The notes below the pieces were generated by a model, which was not told the origin of the DNA, searched no databases, and saw nothing but the letters and a program-made list of their open reading frames with translations. From Pseudotabrizicola algicola (lineage in GTDB: Bacteria > Pseudomonadota > Alphaproteobacteria > Rhodobacterales > Rhodobacteraceae), in contig NZ_JAAIKE010000004.1 of NCBI RefSeq assembly GCF_010915705.1, forward strand, positions 1-64,000: a stretch of 64,000 bases of DNA, in the 5' to 3' direction. Position 1 is the stretch's first letter; each line of letters begins with the position of its first letter. Position numbers and translations under genes: made by a program. Below, piece by piece: positions 32,109 through 41,232 of the stretch.

Positions 32109-33467
32109 ATGCCCACCCGCGTTCTCGTGCCTTCGGGCGTCCTCGGCCTCGGCTTTGACCGAACCGCCCTTGCGCGCGGGGTGGCCATGCGTCCCGACAT
32201 CATCGCCATCGACGGAGGGTCCACCGACAGTGGGCCCTTCAGCCTTGGCGCGGGCCAGTCCAAATACGCCCGCGCCGCCACCAAATCCGAATGGCGCGAC
32301 CTGATGCTCGCCCGCGCCGAAGCGGGCGTGCCGCTGGTGATCGGCACCGCAGGCACCTGCGGCGCCGATGCCACTGTCGACTGGATGTTCGACATCACCG
32401 CCGAACTCGCGCGCGAGCTGGGCCAGACCCTGCGCGTCGCCCGCCTCTACTCCAGCCAGACCGCCGATACCGTCACCAGGGCCCTGGGCGAGGGCCGCAT
32501 CATCCCCCTCACCCCCGCCCCCGAGATTTCGCCCGAAACCCTCGCCAGCATGACCAACATCGTGGCGCTCGCCGGGGCCGAACAGATACAGGCCGCGATC
32601 GACACAGGGGCCGAGATCATCATCGCGGGCCGCACCACCGATACCGCCACCATCGCCGCCCTGCCGCTTGCGCGTGGCGATCACGCGGGGGCGGCATGGC
32701 ACGGGGCCAAGATCGCCGAATGCGGCGCGCTCTGCTCCACCAACCCCACCTCGGGCGTGATCGTCGTCGATTTCGACGACAGCGGCTTCACGGTCGAGGC
32801 GATGCACGAAACCGCGCTCTGCACCCCCCATTCCGTCTCTGCCCACATGCTTTACGAAAACACCGACCCCTTCATCCTCTATGAACCGGGCGGGCATCTG
32901 GATGTGACGCGCGCCCGCTACACCGCGCTCGACGCCCGCCGCGTGCGGGTGGAAGGCTCGGAATGGGTGGCGGGCCGCTATACGGTCAAACTCGAAGGCG
33001 CGCGCATCGCGGGCTATCAGACCACCATCATGGCCATCCTGCGCGGCGCGCATTATGCGGCCCACGCGCGCGACTGGGTGGCAAAACTCGCCACCTTCCT
33101 GACCGACACCATCTCGCGCCGCATGGGCCTTGCGCCTGACAGCTACAGCCTCGACTTCCGGCTGATCGGCGTCGATGGCGCGCTCGGCCCCTTGGAAAAC
33201 CGCACAGGCCATCCGGTCGAGGTCGGCGTGCTGGGCATCGTCACCGCCCCCACGCAAGGCATCGCCGCCGAGATCGGCAAGCTGATCAACCCATTCGTGC
33301 TGCACTACCCGCTGACCGAGGATGAGGAATTGCCCACCTTCGCCTTCCCCTATTCCCCCGCCACCACCGACCGCGGCGCGCTTTACGAATTTGCGCTCAA
33401 TCACGTGATGGACCTGTCAGACCCGATGCAGGCCTTCCGCCTGACCGTCACCGAGGTGGGCGCATGA
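32109..33467 (+). CDS. AtuA-like (DUF1446) protein
   Basis: 452 residues from the ATG at 32109, eleven bases after tctA; the open frame reaches far upstream inside tctA but that part is shadow. Family features: VLVPSGVLGLGFD, IAIDGGSTDSGPF, GTAGTCGADATVDW and EIIIAGRTTDTATIAALPLA. AtuA-like proteins take part in acyclic terpene or branched-chain acid catabolism in some bacteria, but the reaction is not firmly known. Its position in a TctCBA operon suggests that it acts on the imported acid or its CoA derivative. It overlaps the DUF4387 gene by four bases. Confidence 0.85.
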   Translation: MPTRVLVPSGVLGLGFDRTALARGVAMRPDIIAIDGGSTDSGPFSLGAGQSKYARAATKSEWRDLMLARAEAGVPLVIGTAGTCGADATVDWMFDITAELARELGQTLRVARLYSSQTADTVTRALGEGRIIPLTPAPEISPETLASMTNIVALAGAEQIQAAIDTGAEIIIAGRTTDTATIAALPLARGDHAGAAWHGAKIAECGALCSTNPTSGVIVVDFDDSGFTVEAMHETALCTPHSVSAHMLYENTDPFILYEPGGHLDVTRARYTALDARRVRVEGSEWVAGRYTVKLEGARIAGYQTTIMAILRGAHYAAHARDWVAKLATFLTDTISRRMGLAPDSYSLDFRLIGVDGALGPLENRTGHPVEVGVLGIVTAPTQGIAAEIGKLINPFVLHYPLTEDEELPTFAFPYSPATTDRGALYEFALNHVMDLSDPMQAFRLTVTEVGA

Positions 33468-33775
33468 GCACGCAGAAACAGCCCCTTGGCCAGCAAGTCC
33501 TCAAGGTCCGCTCCAAGAACGCCGGCCCCTTCTGGGTCACCATCGACATCTTCTGCGGCACGTCCGAGGCTTATGCCTCGGTCCTGCCACGGCTGCACAC
33601 CTCCGACGTGGCCCGCCTCTATGCCACGCCCGAGCAACTGGTGAAGCGCTTCGACATCCCCGATCTGCACGTCATCAAATTCTCGATCCCCCGCCCCGTG
33701 GTGCAGGGGTCGGCGGCAGACCGCGACATGCACGGCGCGCAATGGGCGCATCTCCTCGACGAGATGGCGGTGTGA
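33464..33775 (+). CDS. DUF4387 protein
   Basis: 103 residues; LKVRSKNAGPFWVTIDIFCG and VIKFSIPRPVVQGSAADRDM are the hallmarks of DUF4387, a small partner regularly encoded directly after AtuA-like genes, probably as a second subunit. Start and stop overlap both neighbours (ATGA before, GTGA after). Confidence 0.88.
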   Translation: MSTQKQPLGQQVLKVRSKNAGPFWVTIDIFCGTSEAYASVLPRLHTSDVARLYATPEQLVKRFDIPDLHVIKFSIPRPVVQGSAADRDMHGAQWAHLLDEMAV

Positions 33776-34797
33776 CCCTCCTCACCCGCCCGCGCCTGAC
33801 CACCTTTGCCGTCGCGACCACCGGGGCGGCGCTGTTCTGGTCGCTGAACCTGCCACTGGCGCTGCTGCTCGGCCCGATGGCGGCCTGCCTTGTCGCCGCG
33901 CTGATGGGCGCGAAGATGCAGGATGCCGGAACCCTCGGCACCTTCATGCGCACCTTTCTGGGGGTGGCGGTCGGCTCGTCCATCACCCCCGCCACCCTCG
34001 GCCACCTGCCCGATTTCGCGTGGTCGCTGCTGTTCGTGCCGCTGTTCATCGTGGTGATCGGGGCCATCGGCTACCCGCTCTTCCGCTACGCCTTCGGCTT
34101 CAACCACCCGACCGCATGGTATGCCGCCATGCCCGGCGGCTTGCAGGACATGCTGGTGTTCGGCGAGGAAGCAGGCGGCGACGTGCGCGCCCTCTCGCTG
34201 ATCCACGCCACCCGCGTTCTGGTCATCGTCACCTCGGCCCCGCTGGTGATGACGCTCTACTGGGGCATCGACCTGACGCAGGCCCCCGGCAAGGCGGCCA
34301 TCGAAACGGACCCCGTGCAGATCGCCCTGATGATCGCGGCAGGATTTGCAGGCTGGAAGATCGCCGCCCGCGTCGGCCTCTTCGGGGCATCGATCCTCGG
34401 CCCGATGATCCTGACCGCCGCCCTGTCGCTGGCGGGCATCCTCACCACCCGCCCGCCTGCCGAGATCATCTGGGCCGCGCAATTCTTCATCGGCATCGCG
34501 GTCGGGGTGAAATACTCCGGCATCACATGGCGCGAATTGCGCATCGATGTGGGCGCGGGCGTGGTCTACGCCCTGATCCTCGCCGCCATCTCGCTCGCCT
34601 TCTTCGAGGTGATCTACCTCACCGGCCTTGCGCCCGCGCTCGATGTGTTTCTGGCCTTCCTGCCGGGCGGGCAGGCGGAAATGGTGGTCATCGCCATCAT
34701 CGCGGGGGCGGATCTGGCCTATGTGGTCAGCCATCACCTCTTGCGCATTATCCTCGTGATCCTGCTCGCCCCCGTCGTCGACCGGCTGTTCCGCTAG
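33772..34797 (+). CDS. AbrB-family membrane protein
   Basis: 341 residues from a GTG that overlaps the DUF4387 stop. It has two AbrB-type repeats of about five helices each (LNLPLALLLGPMAACLVAAL; GLFGASILGPMILTAALSL) and the conserved AMPGGLQDMLVFGEE and AFLPGGQAEM sequences. The family (also annotated as putative ammonia monooxygenase) is thought to consist of transporters or regulators in the membrane. A second transport-type protein in the same operon as TctCBA suggests export of a product or uptake of a related acid. Confidence 0.87.
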   Translation: MTLLTRPRLTTFAVATTGAALFWSLNLPLALLLGPMAACLVAALMGAKMQDAGTLGTFMRTFLGVAVGSSITPATLGHLPDFAWSLLFVPLFIVVIGAIGYPLFRYAFGFNHPTAWYAAMPGGLQDMLVFGEEAGGDVRALSLIHATRVLVIVTSAPLVMTLYWGIDLTQAPGKAAIETDPVQIALMIAAGFAGWKIAARVGLFGASILGPMILTAALSLAGILTTRPPAEIIWAAQFFIGIAVGVKYSGITWRELRIDVGAGVVYALILAAISLAFFEVIYLTGLAPALDVFLAFLPGGQAEMVVIAIIAGADLAYVVSHHLLRIILVILLAPVVDRLFR

Positions 34798-35966
34798 CGC
34801 GCGGTCACGTCATGCTTGTAAAGCCAGTCAAACCGCCGCAGCGCCGCCTGCGGCGCGACCACAGACCCCAGCCGCAGCCCCAGATGCGCGACGCCCCGCG
34901 CCAGTCCTGACAGGTGATAGAGCCGCGCATTTGTGTTCGCGGCCTCCACGATCCGCGTGCAGCGCGAGGCGCGCGCCGCCTGATAGGCCGCCAGCCCCGC
35001 CGCCAAGCTGTCATGCGTGGCGAGGGCATCGGCCAGCACCCAGGCATCCTCCAGCGCCATGCAGGCCCCCTGCGCCAGAAACGGCAGCGTCGGATGCGCG
35101 GCATCCCCCAGAATCACCGCCGCGCCCTGCTCGGTCACGCGGAACCACTCCCGCGCGACGGGGTGCCGGAACAGCCCCCACAGCCAGACATCCTGCACCT
35201 GCTCCAGCCAGCCACGCACGCGCGGGGAAAAGCCCTGAAACGCCAGCTTCATATCCATGCTGTCGTCGCGCAGGGACCAGCCTTCCTCGACCCATGTCCG
35301 CCGCTCTTCCACCGCCACGATGTTGCGCAAACGGCCCCCGCGCAGCGGATAGCTCACCAGATGCTGCCCGGGCGCCATATGCACCTCGGCCACATTCGGC
35401 ACCCCCGGCGATTCCGGGATCAGCGCGCGCCAAGCGACCTGATGGGTGAAGAACGGCGCGACCTTGCCCGTCAACGCCCGCCGCACCTGCGAATGGAGCC
35501 CGTCGGCCCCGATCAGCAGCCCCGTCTCGCCCGTGCCGCCTTGCGCATTGCGCCAGCCCGGCCGCGCGCCCGTCAGGTCAACCGCCTCGATCTTCTGCAA
35601 CAGACGCAACTCCACACCTGCCTCGCGCGCGCCCTCCAGCAGCAGCGCGATCAGATCGGCCCGATGCGCGAAATGATAGCCCGCCCCCGCCACATCCAGC
35701 CGCGTCACCAGATCGCCGGTCGGCCCGTCGCGCAACTCCACCGCCGCCGCCCGCGTCGAGACGGCCTCCAGCGCCGCGCCGAGGCCCAGCGCCCGCAGCA
35801 CCGCCGCGCCATTCGGGCTGATCTGCAAACCCGCGCCCACCTCGCGCACCGCGTCGGCCTGTTCCAGAACCGTCACCTGCGCCCCGCGCAGGGCCAGCGC
35901 CCGCGCCACCGCCAGCCCGGCCACGCCCGCCCCCAACACCGTGACACTCTGCCCGATCAGGCTCAT
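34794..35966 (-). CDS. FAD-dependent aromatic monooxygenase
   Basis: 390 residues of the UbiH/salicylate hydroxylase class: the FAD Rossmann motif VLGAGVAGLAVARAL (about 9-23), the middle motif IGADGLHSQVR and the GDAAHPTLPFLAQGACMALE motif near 290. These enzymes hydroxylate aromatic acids with NAD(P)H and O2. The substrate is not evident. It converges on the AbrB gene; both stops lie in one CTAG. Confidence 0.88.
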   Translation of the reverse strand: MSLIGQSVTVLGAGVAGLAVARALALRGAQVTVLEQADAVREVGAGLQISPNGAAVLRALGLGAALEAVSTRAAAVELRDGPTGDLVTRLDVAGAGYHFAHRADLIALLLEGAREAGVELRLLQKIEAVDLTGARPGWRNAQGGTGETGLLIGADGLHSQVRRALTGKVAPFFTHQVAWRALIPESPGVPNVAEVHMAPGQHLVSYPLRGGRLRNIVAVEERRTWVEEGWSLRDDSMDMKLAFQGFSPRVRGWLEQVQDVWLWGLFRHPVAREWFRVTEQGAAVILGDAAHPTLPFLAQGACMALEDAWVLADALATHDSLAAGLAAYQAARASRCTRIVEAANTNARLYHLSGLARGVAHLGLRLGSVVAPQAALRRFDWLYKHDVTAR

Positions 35967-35988
35967 CCGCCCACCCCCCGAATGTAAA

Positions 35989-36011
35989 ACGCCGGACCAT
36001 CGGCCCGGCGT
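35989..36011 (-). terminator. Terminator of dksA
   Basis: ACGCCGG and CCGGCGT form a 7-bp stem with a 9-nt loop followed on the minus strand by TTTTAC, about 45 bases past the dksA stop. Confidence 0.6.
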
Positions 36012-36056
36012 CAGTCTTTCAAACCCTGCAAAGGCCGGGCAAAAACCCCGACGGGA

Positions 36057-36479
36057 TCACTCCTCGCGATGCACCTTCTCGCGGCGCTCGTGCTTTTCCT
36101 GCGCTTCCAGCGTCATCGTCGCGATCGGGCGCGCATCCAGCCGCTTGAGGCTGATCGGCTCGCCGGTCATCTCGCAATAGCCGAATTCGCCATTGTCGAT
36201 CCGGCGCAGCGCCGCGTCGATCTTGGAAATCAGCTTGCGCTGGCGGTCCCGCGTGCGCAGCTCCAGCGCGCGGTCGGTCTCCTCCGAGGCACGGTCGGCC
36301 AGATCCGGCACATTGCGCCCGCTCTCGGTCAGGTTTCCAAGGGTTTCCGCGCTCTGGTCCATCAGCTCCTGCTTCCATGTCAACAGCTTGCGGCGGAAAT
36401 ACTCCAACTGCCGGTCGTTCATGAAAGGCTCATTCTCGGCAGGACGATAATCATCCGGCAGGAAGGCTTCTGGCTTCAT
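36057..36479 (-). CDS. dksA: RNA polymerase-binding regulator DksA
   Basis: 140 residues from MKPEAFLPDDYRPAENEPFM, the normal DksA start; the open frame extends 25 codons further upstream but without family similarity. The coiled-coil (DLADRASEETDRALELRTRD) has the Asp-x-x-Asp/Ala tip pattern, and the C-terminal helix is normal. In the zinc-finger region only the first Cys remains (CEMTGE ... TMTLEA); the other three positions are Thr, Thr and Ala. So it should work without zinc, as reported for some Rhodobacter DksA. It acts with ppGpp at promoters. Confidence 0.92.
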   Translation of the reverse strand: MKPEAFLPDDYRPAENEPFMNDRQLEYFRRKLLTWKQELMDQSAETLGNLTESGRNVPDLADRASEETDRALELRTRDRQRKLISKIDAALRRIDNGEFGYCEMTGEPISLKRLDARPIATMTLEAQEKHERREKVHREE

Positions 36480-36649
36480 CGCAGCACTCTCCAATGTGTC
36501 GGATCGCACCGACAGGTGGGCTTCTGTCATGGCGCACTCCTGTTCGCGCAGCACCTAGACCTTTTCGATACGATTGTCACTAGGTGTTGCGACATTTTGT
36601 GGGCACCGATAGCCTGCGCGCGACACATTCCGCAGGGACGGCATCCGAA

Positions 36650-37489
36650 ATGACCTTTCAATCGACGGCCAGCTATGTGGCCACCAAAGATCTCACCACA
36701 GCCGTCAACGCCGCCGTCGCCCTGCAACGTCCCCTGCTCGTCAAGGGCGAACCCGGCACCGGAAAAACCGAACTCGCCCGTCAGGTCGCGGCGGCGCTCG
36801 GCATGGAACTCATTGAATGGCATGTGAAATCCACCACCAAGGCGCAACAGGGCCTCTATGAATACGATGCCGTCAGCCGCCTGCGCGACAGCCAGCTCGG
36901 CGATGCGCGGGTGCATGACGTGTCCAACTACATCCGGCGCGGCAAGTTGTGGCAGGCCTTCACCGCTCCCGCGCGGGTTGTGCTGCTGATCGACGAGGTG
37001 GACAAGGCCGATATCGAATTCCCGAACGATCTGTTGCAGGAACTCGACCGGATGGAGTTTCACGTCTACGAGACCGGAGAGACCATCCGCGCCCTGCACC
37101 GCCCCGTGGTCATCATCACCTCGAACAACGAAAAGGAATTGCCCGACGCCTTCCTGCGCCGTTGCTTCTTCCACTACATCCGATTCCCCGATCCCGACAC
37201 GCTGCGCGCCATCGTGTCGCTGCACTTTCCGGGCATCAAGGAGACGCTGCTCACCACCGCCCTCACCCAGTTCTACGAGATTCGCGACACGCCGGGGCTC
37301 AAGAAAAAGCCCTCCACCTCCGAAGTGCTCGACTGGCTGAAACTCCTCCTCGCCGAAGACCTCGGCCCCGAAGACCTGCGCCGCGACGCCAAATCCGCCC
37401 TGCCGCGCCTGCATGGCGCGCTGCTCAAGACCGAACAGGATGTGCAGCTTTTCGAGCGGCTCGCCTTCATGTCCCGCGCGGGTCGCTAG
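36650..37489 (+). CDS. MoxR/NorQ-type AAA+ ATPase
   Basis: 279 residues: Walker A KGEPGTGKTE (about 33-42), Walker B VVLLIDEVDKAD, sensor 1 TSNNEKELPDAF and the arginine finger in RRCFF. MoxR ATPases act with VWA proteins to insert cofactors or remodel enzymes; the likely partner is the CoxE-like VWA protein at 39683. I chose the ATG at 36650; the frame is open 22 codons upstream without conservation. Divergent from dksA. Confidence 0.9.
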   Translation: MTFQSTASYVATKDLTTAVNAAVALQRPLLVKGEPGTGKTELARQVAAALGMELIEWHVKSTTKAQQGLYEYDAVSRLRDSQLGDARVHDVSNYIRRGKLWQAFTAPARVVLLIDEVDKADIEFPNDLLQELDRMEFHVYETGETIRALHRPVVIITSNNEKELPDAFLRRCFFHYIRFPDPDTLRAIVSLHFPGIKETLLTTALTQFYEIRDTPGLKKKPSTSEVLDWLKLLLAEDLGPEDLRRDAKSALPRLHGALLKTEQDVQLFERLAFMSRAGR

Positions 37490-38066
37490 GGCATTGTTGC
37501 CGCCCGAGCGACGAATCGGGCAATCTTGCCGTGCTTTAGCCATAGTTCTGACACAATCAGATCACGAATGCGGCATTTCTGAAATATTGTGAAATATTCC
37601 GTGCGCCCATTCGGGCAGATGCGGTGCCTTTCGCCCTTTCGCCCGCGATGGGTAGACTCGTCCCGCCGTCGCATTTTCCACATCATTGACACAGTGCCGC
37701 CCCGTTACGGACATTCGGGGCCTGTTCACTGAATTTTGTCCTCTCCAGCCAAAGGCGCGCCAGAATGGCCATGACCGCCCCAGTGTTCCCCGATCTTGCG
37801 CCCGCTGCCTGCGGGCGGGGTCGGCGGGCCTGCGCGCGCCCCGGCCGGACAGGACAGGGGCCAGCCGCACGTTCCGCTGCGGCCTTGCCCCGCTGCATCT
37901 CTCCCGGATCCGCGCGCCTCTGCGCCGCGATCGGCGGAGGGCGGGAATCGGGGGATTCCCGTTACACGACTCATGGGCTTGCCAGCCGGATCTGCCCCGG
38001 CAGCAGCCTTGGAATGAAACCGGGGGCGCAATCTGCGTCGCCCCATGCAAAAGAGCTGCCACTCTC
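37490..38066. other. 577-nt spacer upstream of the DUF2927 gene
   Basis: No convincing gene on either strand; the frame open into the lipoprotein gene has shadow composition here. A TTGACA hexamer lies at 37686-37691 with a weak -10 region (TTACGG/GGACAT), and GAAATATT is repeated twice near 37580. If the TTGACA is a true promoter the downstream mRNA has a leader of about 350 nt. Confidence 0.4.
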
Positions 38067-39440
38067 ATGCGCCTTGCCAAACTGTTCGCCGCCCTTGCCC
38101 TTGGCACCGCCCTGTCGGGCTGCGTCGCAACTCCCGCCGCCGATGTAACAAAGGGCCGCTTCGACGAACAGGTGGCCCGTCCGGGCGCAACGGCGATGCA
38201 TGCCTTTGCCTCCGGCCCCGCCATCGGCGTGATGCGCGGCAATGGCGAACTGGCCGCCGATTTCCTCGACCTGCAATTCCGCATGGAAAGCGGGCGCGCG
38301 CTGCCCGTGCTGACGCGCTTCGAAGGCCCCATCACCGTGGCCCTGTCGGGCGATGTGCCGCCCGTGGCGCGCGGCGAACTCACCCGCCTGATCGCCCGCT
38401 TCCGGTCCGAGGCCGGGCTCGACATCAGCCAGACCAGCGGCCCCGCCTCGATCACCATCGATTTCCAGCCCACCGCCGCCCTGCGCCGCGTGGTGCCATC
38501 GGCGGCCTGCTTTGTGGTGCCCAATGTCTCGGGGCTGGCCGACTACGCCCGAAAGCGCAACACTGCCGCCGTCGACTGGGCGCGGATGGTCCGGCGCGAG
38601 CGGGTGGCGATCATGGCCCCGTCCGACGGCAGCCCGCAAGAGGTGCGCGACTGCCTGCACGAAGAACTGGCACAGGCGATGGGGCCGCTGAACGACCTGT
38701 TCCGCCTGCCCGATTCCGTGTTCAACGATGACAATTTCCACTCGGTGCTCACCGGCTTCGACATGCTGATGCTGCGCCTCCACTACGCCCCCGAACTGCG
38801 CTCGGGCATGAACGAGGCCGAGGTGGCCGCCCGCCTGCCCGCGCTTCTGGCACGGCTCAATCCGCGCGGTCAGGGCATCGGCGGCGCGCCCAAGCAACTC
38901 AGCCCCCGGTCGTGGATTTCCGCGACCGAAGCCGCCTTCGCCGGCCGCACAGGCGCCCGTCCCGAAGCCGCCGAACGCATGATCACCATCGCCAAGGCGC
39001 AAGGCTGGACCGACGGGCGCATGGCCTTCAGCCTCTTTGCCCGTGGCCGCGCGCTTTCTGGCCGCGACGCCCCCGCCGCGATCGAGGCCTTCTCGCAGGC
39101 CGCCCGCCTCTGGCGCGCGATCCCCGGCGCGCAGATCCACGCCGCCCATGTCGACATGCACCTCAGCGCCTTTGCCCTCTCGGCAGGGCAGTTCGATCAG
39201 GTGCTCGCCTTCACCGACCGCTCCATCCCCGTCGCGCGCAGCCACCAGAACGCCTCGCTGCTGGCGTCGCTGCTCGCCATGCGGGCCGAGGCGCTCGACG
39301 CCACGGGCCGCTCCGCCGAAGCCCGGCCGGTTCGTCTCGACAGTCAGGGCTGGGCGCGCTATGCCTTCGGCTCGGATGCGCAGGTGCGGGCACGGCTGTC
39401 GGATATCGCGACACTGGCCCGGCGCGGCGGGCGGGGATAA
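38067..39440 (+). CDS. DUF2927 lipoprotein
   Basis: 457 residues with a lipoprotein signal (LGTALSGC, lipid attachment about Cys19). The DUF2927 domain spans about 80-260 (GPITVALSGDVPP; ARLPALLARL later) and includes CLHEELAQAMGPLNDL and DDNFHSVLTGFDMLML, which resemble a metal-peptidase-like His/Glu arrangement (HEELAQ). The C-terminal third is helical and Ala-rich, possibly TPR-like. Its function is not known; it is conserved next to MoxR-VWA genes in this family. Confidence 0.82.
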   Translation: MRLAKLFAALALGTALSGCVATPAADVTKGRFDEQVARPGATAMHAFASGPAIGVMRGNGELAADFLDLQFRMESGRALPVLTRFEGPITVALSGDVPPVARGELTRLIARFRSEAGLDISQTSGPASITIDFQPTAALRRVVPSAACFVVPNVSGLADYARKRNTAAVDWARMVRRERVAIMAPSDGSPQEVRDCLHEELAQAMGPLNDLFRLPDSVFNDDNFHSVLTGFDMLMLRLHYAPELRSGMNEAEVAARLPALLARLNPRGQGIGGAPKQLSPRSWISATEAAFAGRTGARPEAAERMITIAKAQGWTDGRMAFSLFARGRALSGRDAPAAIEAFSQAARLWRAIPGAQIHAAHVDMHLSAFALSAGQFDQVLAFTDRSIPVARSHQNASLLASLLAMRAEALDATGRSAEARPVRLDSQGWARYAFGSDAQVRARLSDIATLARRGGRG

Positions 39441-39479
39441 GGCACCAACGCTTCCCCGCATAACGGCAAGGGGAAGCGG

Positions 39480-39647
39480 ATGATCGTTCTGGCAGGCTTG
39501 GTTCTCGGGGTCGCGACAGGGGCCTATACCGCCAGGAAACGGGGCGGCAACCGGCTCGACATGGCGCAATATGCGGCGGGCTATGCCATCGCCTTCATGC
39601 TCGTGGGCCTCTTTCTCACCATCTTCCTCGAACGCGCCCTCGCCTGA
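39480..39647 (+). CDS. Small one- or two-helix membrane protein
   Basis: 55 residues: MIVLAGLVLGVATGAYTARK, RGGNRLDMAQYAAGYAIAF and a final helix ending FLERALA. Short proteins of this type are conserved in Rhodobacterales and often wrongly labelled apolipoprotein acyltransferase. It has two hydrophobic helices joined by a basic loop. The ATG follows a GGGGAAG motif. The function is unknown. Confidence 0.78.
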   Translation: MIVLAGLVLGVATGAYTARKRGGNRLDMAQYAAGYAIAFMLVGLFLTIFLERALA

Positions 39648-39682
39648 TGCGCGCCCAGCCCAAGCCCCCAAAGGCCTGAGCC

Positions 39683-40864
39683 ATGTTCCTGCCGTTCTTC
39701 GAAACCCTTCGGAAAACCGGCGTGCCCGTGTCGTTGCGCGAATTCCTCGCCTTTCTCGAAGGCATGGCCGCCGGCCTTGCCACCTATGATGTCGAAGGCT
39801 TCTACTACCTCGCCCGCACGGCGATGGTGAAGGATGAACGCCACATCGACCGCTTCGACCGCGCCTTTGCCGAAGCGTTCAGGGGGCTGGACGCGATCAC
39901 CCCCGAACAGGTGCTCGACGCCATCGACCTGCCCGCCGACTGGCTGCAAAAGCTGGCCGAAAAGCACCTCACCGCCGAAGAACGCGCGCAGATTCAGGCG
40001 CTTGGCGGCTTTGACGCGTTGATGGAGACGCTGAAACAACGCCTTGCCGAACAAAAGGGCCGGCATCAGGGCGGCAACAAGTGGATCGGCACCGCCGGCA
40101 CCTCGCCCTTCGGCGCCTATGGCTACAACCCCGAAGGCGTGCGCATCGGCCAAGACGGCTCGCGCCACCAGCGCGCGGTCAAGGTCTGGGACAAGCGCGA
40201 ATTCCGCAACCTCGACGACCAGATCGACCTCGGCACCCGCAACATCAAGATCGCCCTGCGCGCCCTGCGCAAATGGGCGCGCGACGGCGCGGCGCAGGAA
40301 TTCGACCTCGACGGCACCATCGACGCCACCGCCCGCACCGGCTGGCTCGACGTGCAGACCCGCCCCGAACGGCGCAACGCCGTCAAGGTGCTGATCTTCT
40401 TCGACATCGGCGGCAGCATGGACCCCTATATCCGCGTGATGGAGGAGCTGTTTTCCGCCGCCCGCTCCGAATTCAAGCACCTCGTGCCCTTCTACTTCCA
40501 CAACTGCCTCTATGAAGGCGTGTGGCGCGACAACGCCCGCCGCTGGGATCAGCAGACCCCGACATGGGAGGTCTTGCGCAGCTACGGCCCCGATTACCGC
40601 TGCATCTTCGTGGGCGATGCCGCCATGTCGCCTTACGAAATCCTGCACCCCGGCGGCGCGAACGAACACTGGAACCCCGAGGCAGGCCATGTCTGGCTCG
40701 AACGCGCCTGCGCCCAATGGCCGCATCACCTTTGGATCAACCCGGTGCCGCAACCACATTGGCAATACACCCACTCGACCCGCCTGATTGCCGAGATCTT
40801 CGGCAATCGCATGGTGCCGATGACCCTCGAAGGCCTCACGCGCGGCATAAAGGAGATCAGATGA
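39683..40864 (+). CDS. CoxE-like VWA protein
   Basis: 393 residues. The C-terminal half is a von Willebrand A domain with the MIDAS motif FFDIGGSMD (about 250-258), YGPDYRCIFVGDAAMSPYEI and a final helix. The N-terminal half is helical, and a linker with NKWIGTAGTSPFGAYGYNP is typical of the family. It probably works with the MoxR ATPase at 36650 although two genes separate them. It overlaps the next gene (ATGA). Confidence 0.88.
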   Translation: MFLPFFETLRKTGVPVSLREFLAFLEGMAAGLATYDVEGFYYLARTAMVKDERHIDRFDRAFAEAFRGLDAITPEQVLDAIDLPADWLQKLAEKHLTAEERAQIQALGGFDALMETLKQRLAEQKGRHQGGNKWIGTAGTSPFGAYGYNPEGVRIGQDGSRHQRAVKVWDKREFRNLDDQIDLGTRNIKIALRALRKWARDGAAQEFDLDGTIDATARTGWLDVQTRPERRNAVKVLIFFDIGGSMDPYIRVMEELFSAARSEFKHLVPFYFHNCLYEGVWRDNARRWDQQTPTWEVLRSYGPDYRCIFVGDAAMSPYEILHPGGANEHWNPEAGHVWLERACAQWPHHLWINPVPQPHWQYTHSTRLIAEIFGNRMVPMTLEGLTRGIKEIR

Positions 40865-41232
40865 CCCTGTTTCGCCGCCATCCCGTGCTGGCCAGCCTGT
40901 TCGCCCTCGCGCTGATGCTCACGCTGTTCTTCGCCGGACGCTTCGTGGCGCAGGTGATCTACTGGTCCGACCCCGCCCGGCAAGAACAACAGGTCGAAGG
41001 CTGGATGACCCTGCGCTATGTCGCGCGCAGCTGGCAGCTTGCCCCGCGTGACCTTTACGAAGCGGCGGGCCTTCCCGCCCCGGTGCGCGGCAGCGCGATG
41101 ACGCTGGAACAACTGGCCGAAGATCGTGGCATCCCCCTGTCGCAGCTGATCGCGGAGATCGAGGCGAGCATCCTTCACCTGCGCGCCGCTCCCACCGGCG
41201 CGCCATCGGGCAACGGGGCCAGCGCACCGTGA
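40861..41232 (+). CDS. Membrane-anchored hypothetical protein
   Basis: 123 residues with one N-terminal membrane helix (LASLFALALMLTLFFAGRFV) and a soluble periplasmic part with PRDLYEAAGLPAPVRGSAMT and LEQLAEDRGIPLSQLIAEIE, reminiscent of small LysM- or HTH-like helical folds. Its ATG overlaps the VWA gene stop and its end overlaps the DedA gene start, so the three are co-translated. Confidence 0.75.
   Translation: MTLFRRHPVLASLFALALMLTLFFAGRFVAQVIYWSDPARQEQQVEGWMTLRYVARSWQLAPRDLYEAAGLPAPVRGSAMTLEQLAEDRGIPLSQLIAEIEASILHLRAAPTGAPSGNGASAP

Noticed and set aside
37765-38148. A protein gene upstream of the DUF2927 lipoprotein
   Set aside because: The translation has no domain or conserved motif and overlaps the lipoprotein start; the composition is that of random GC-rich sequence.
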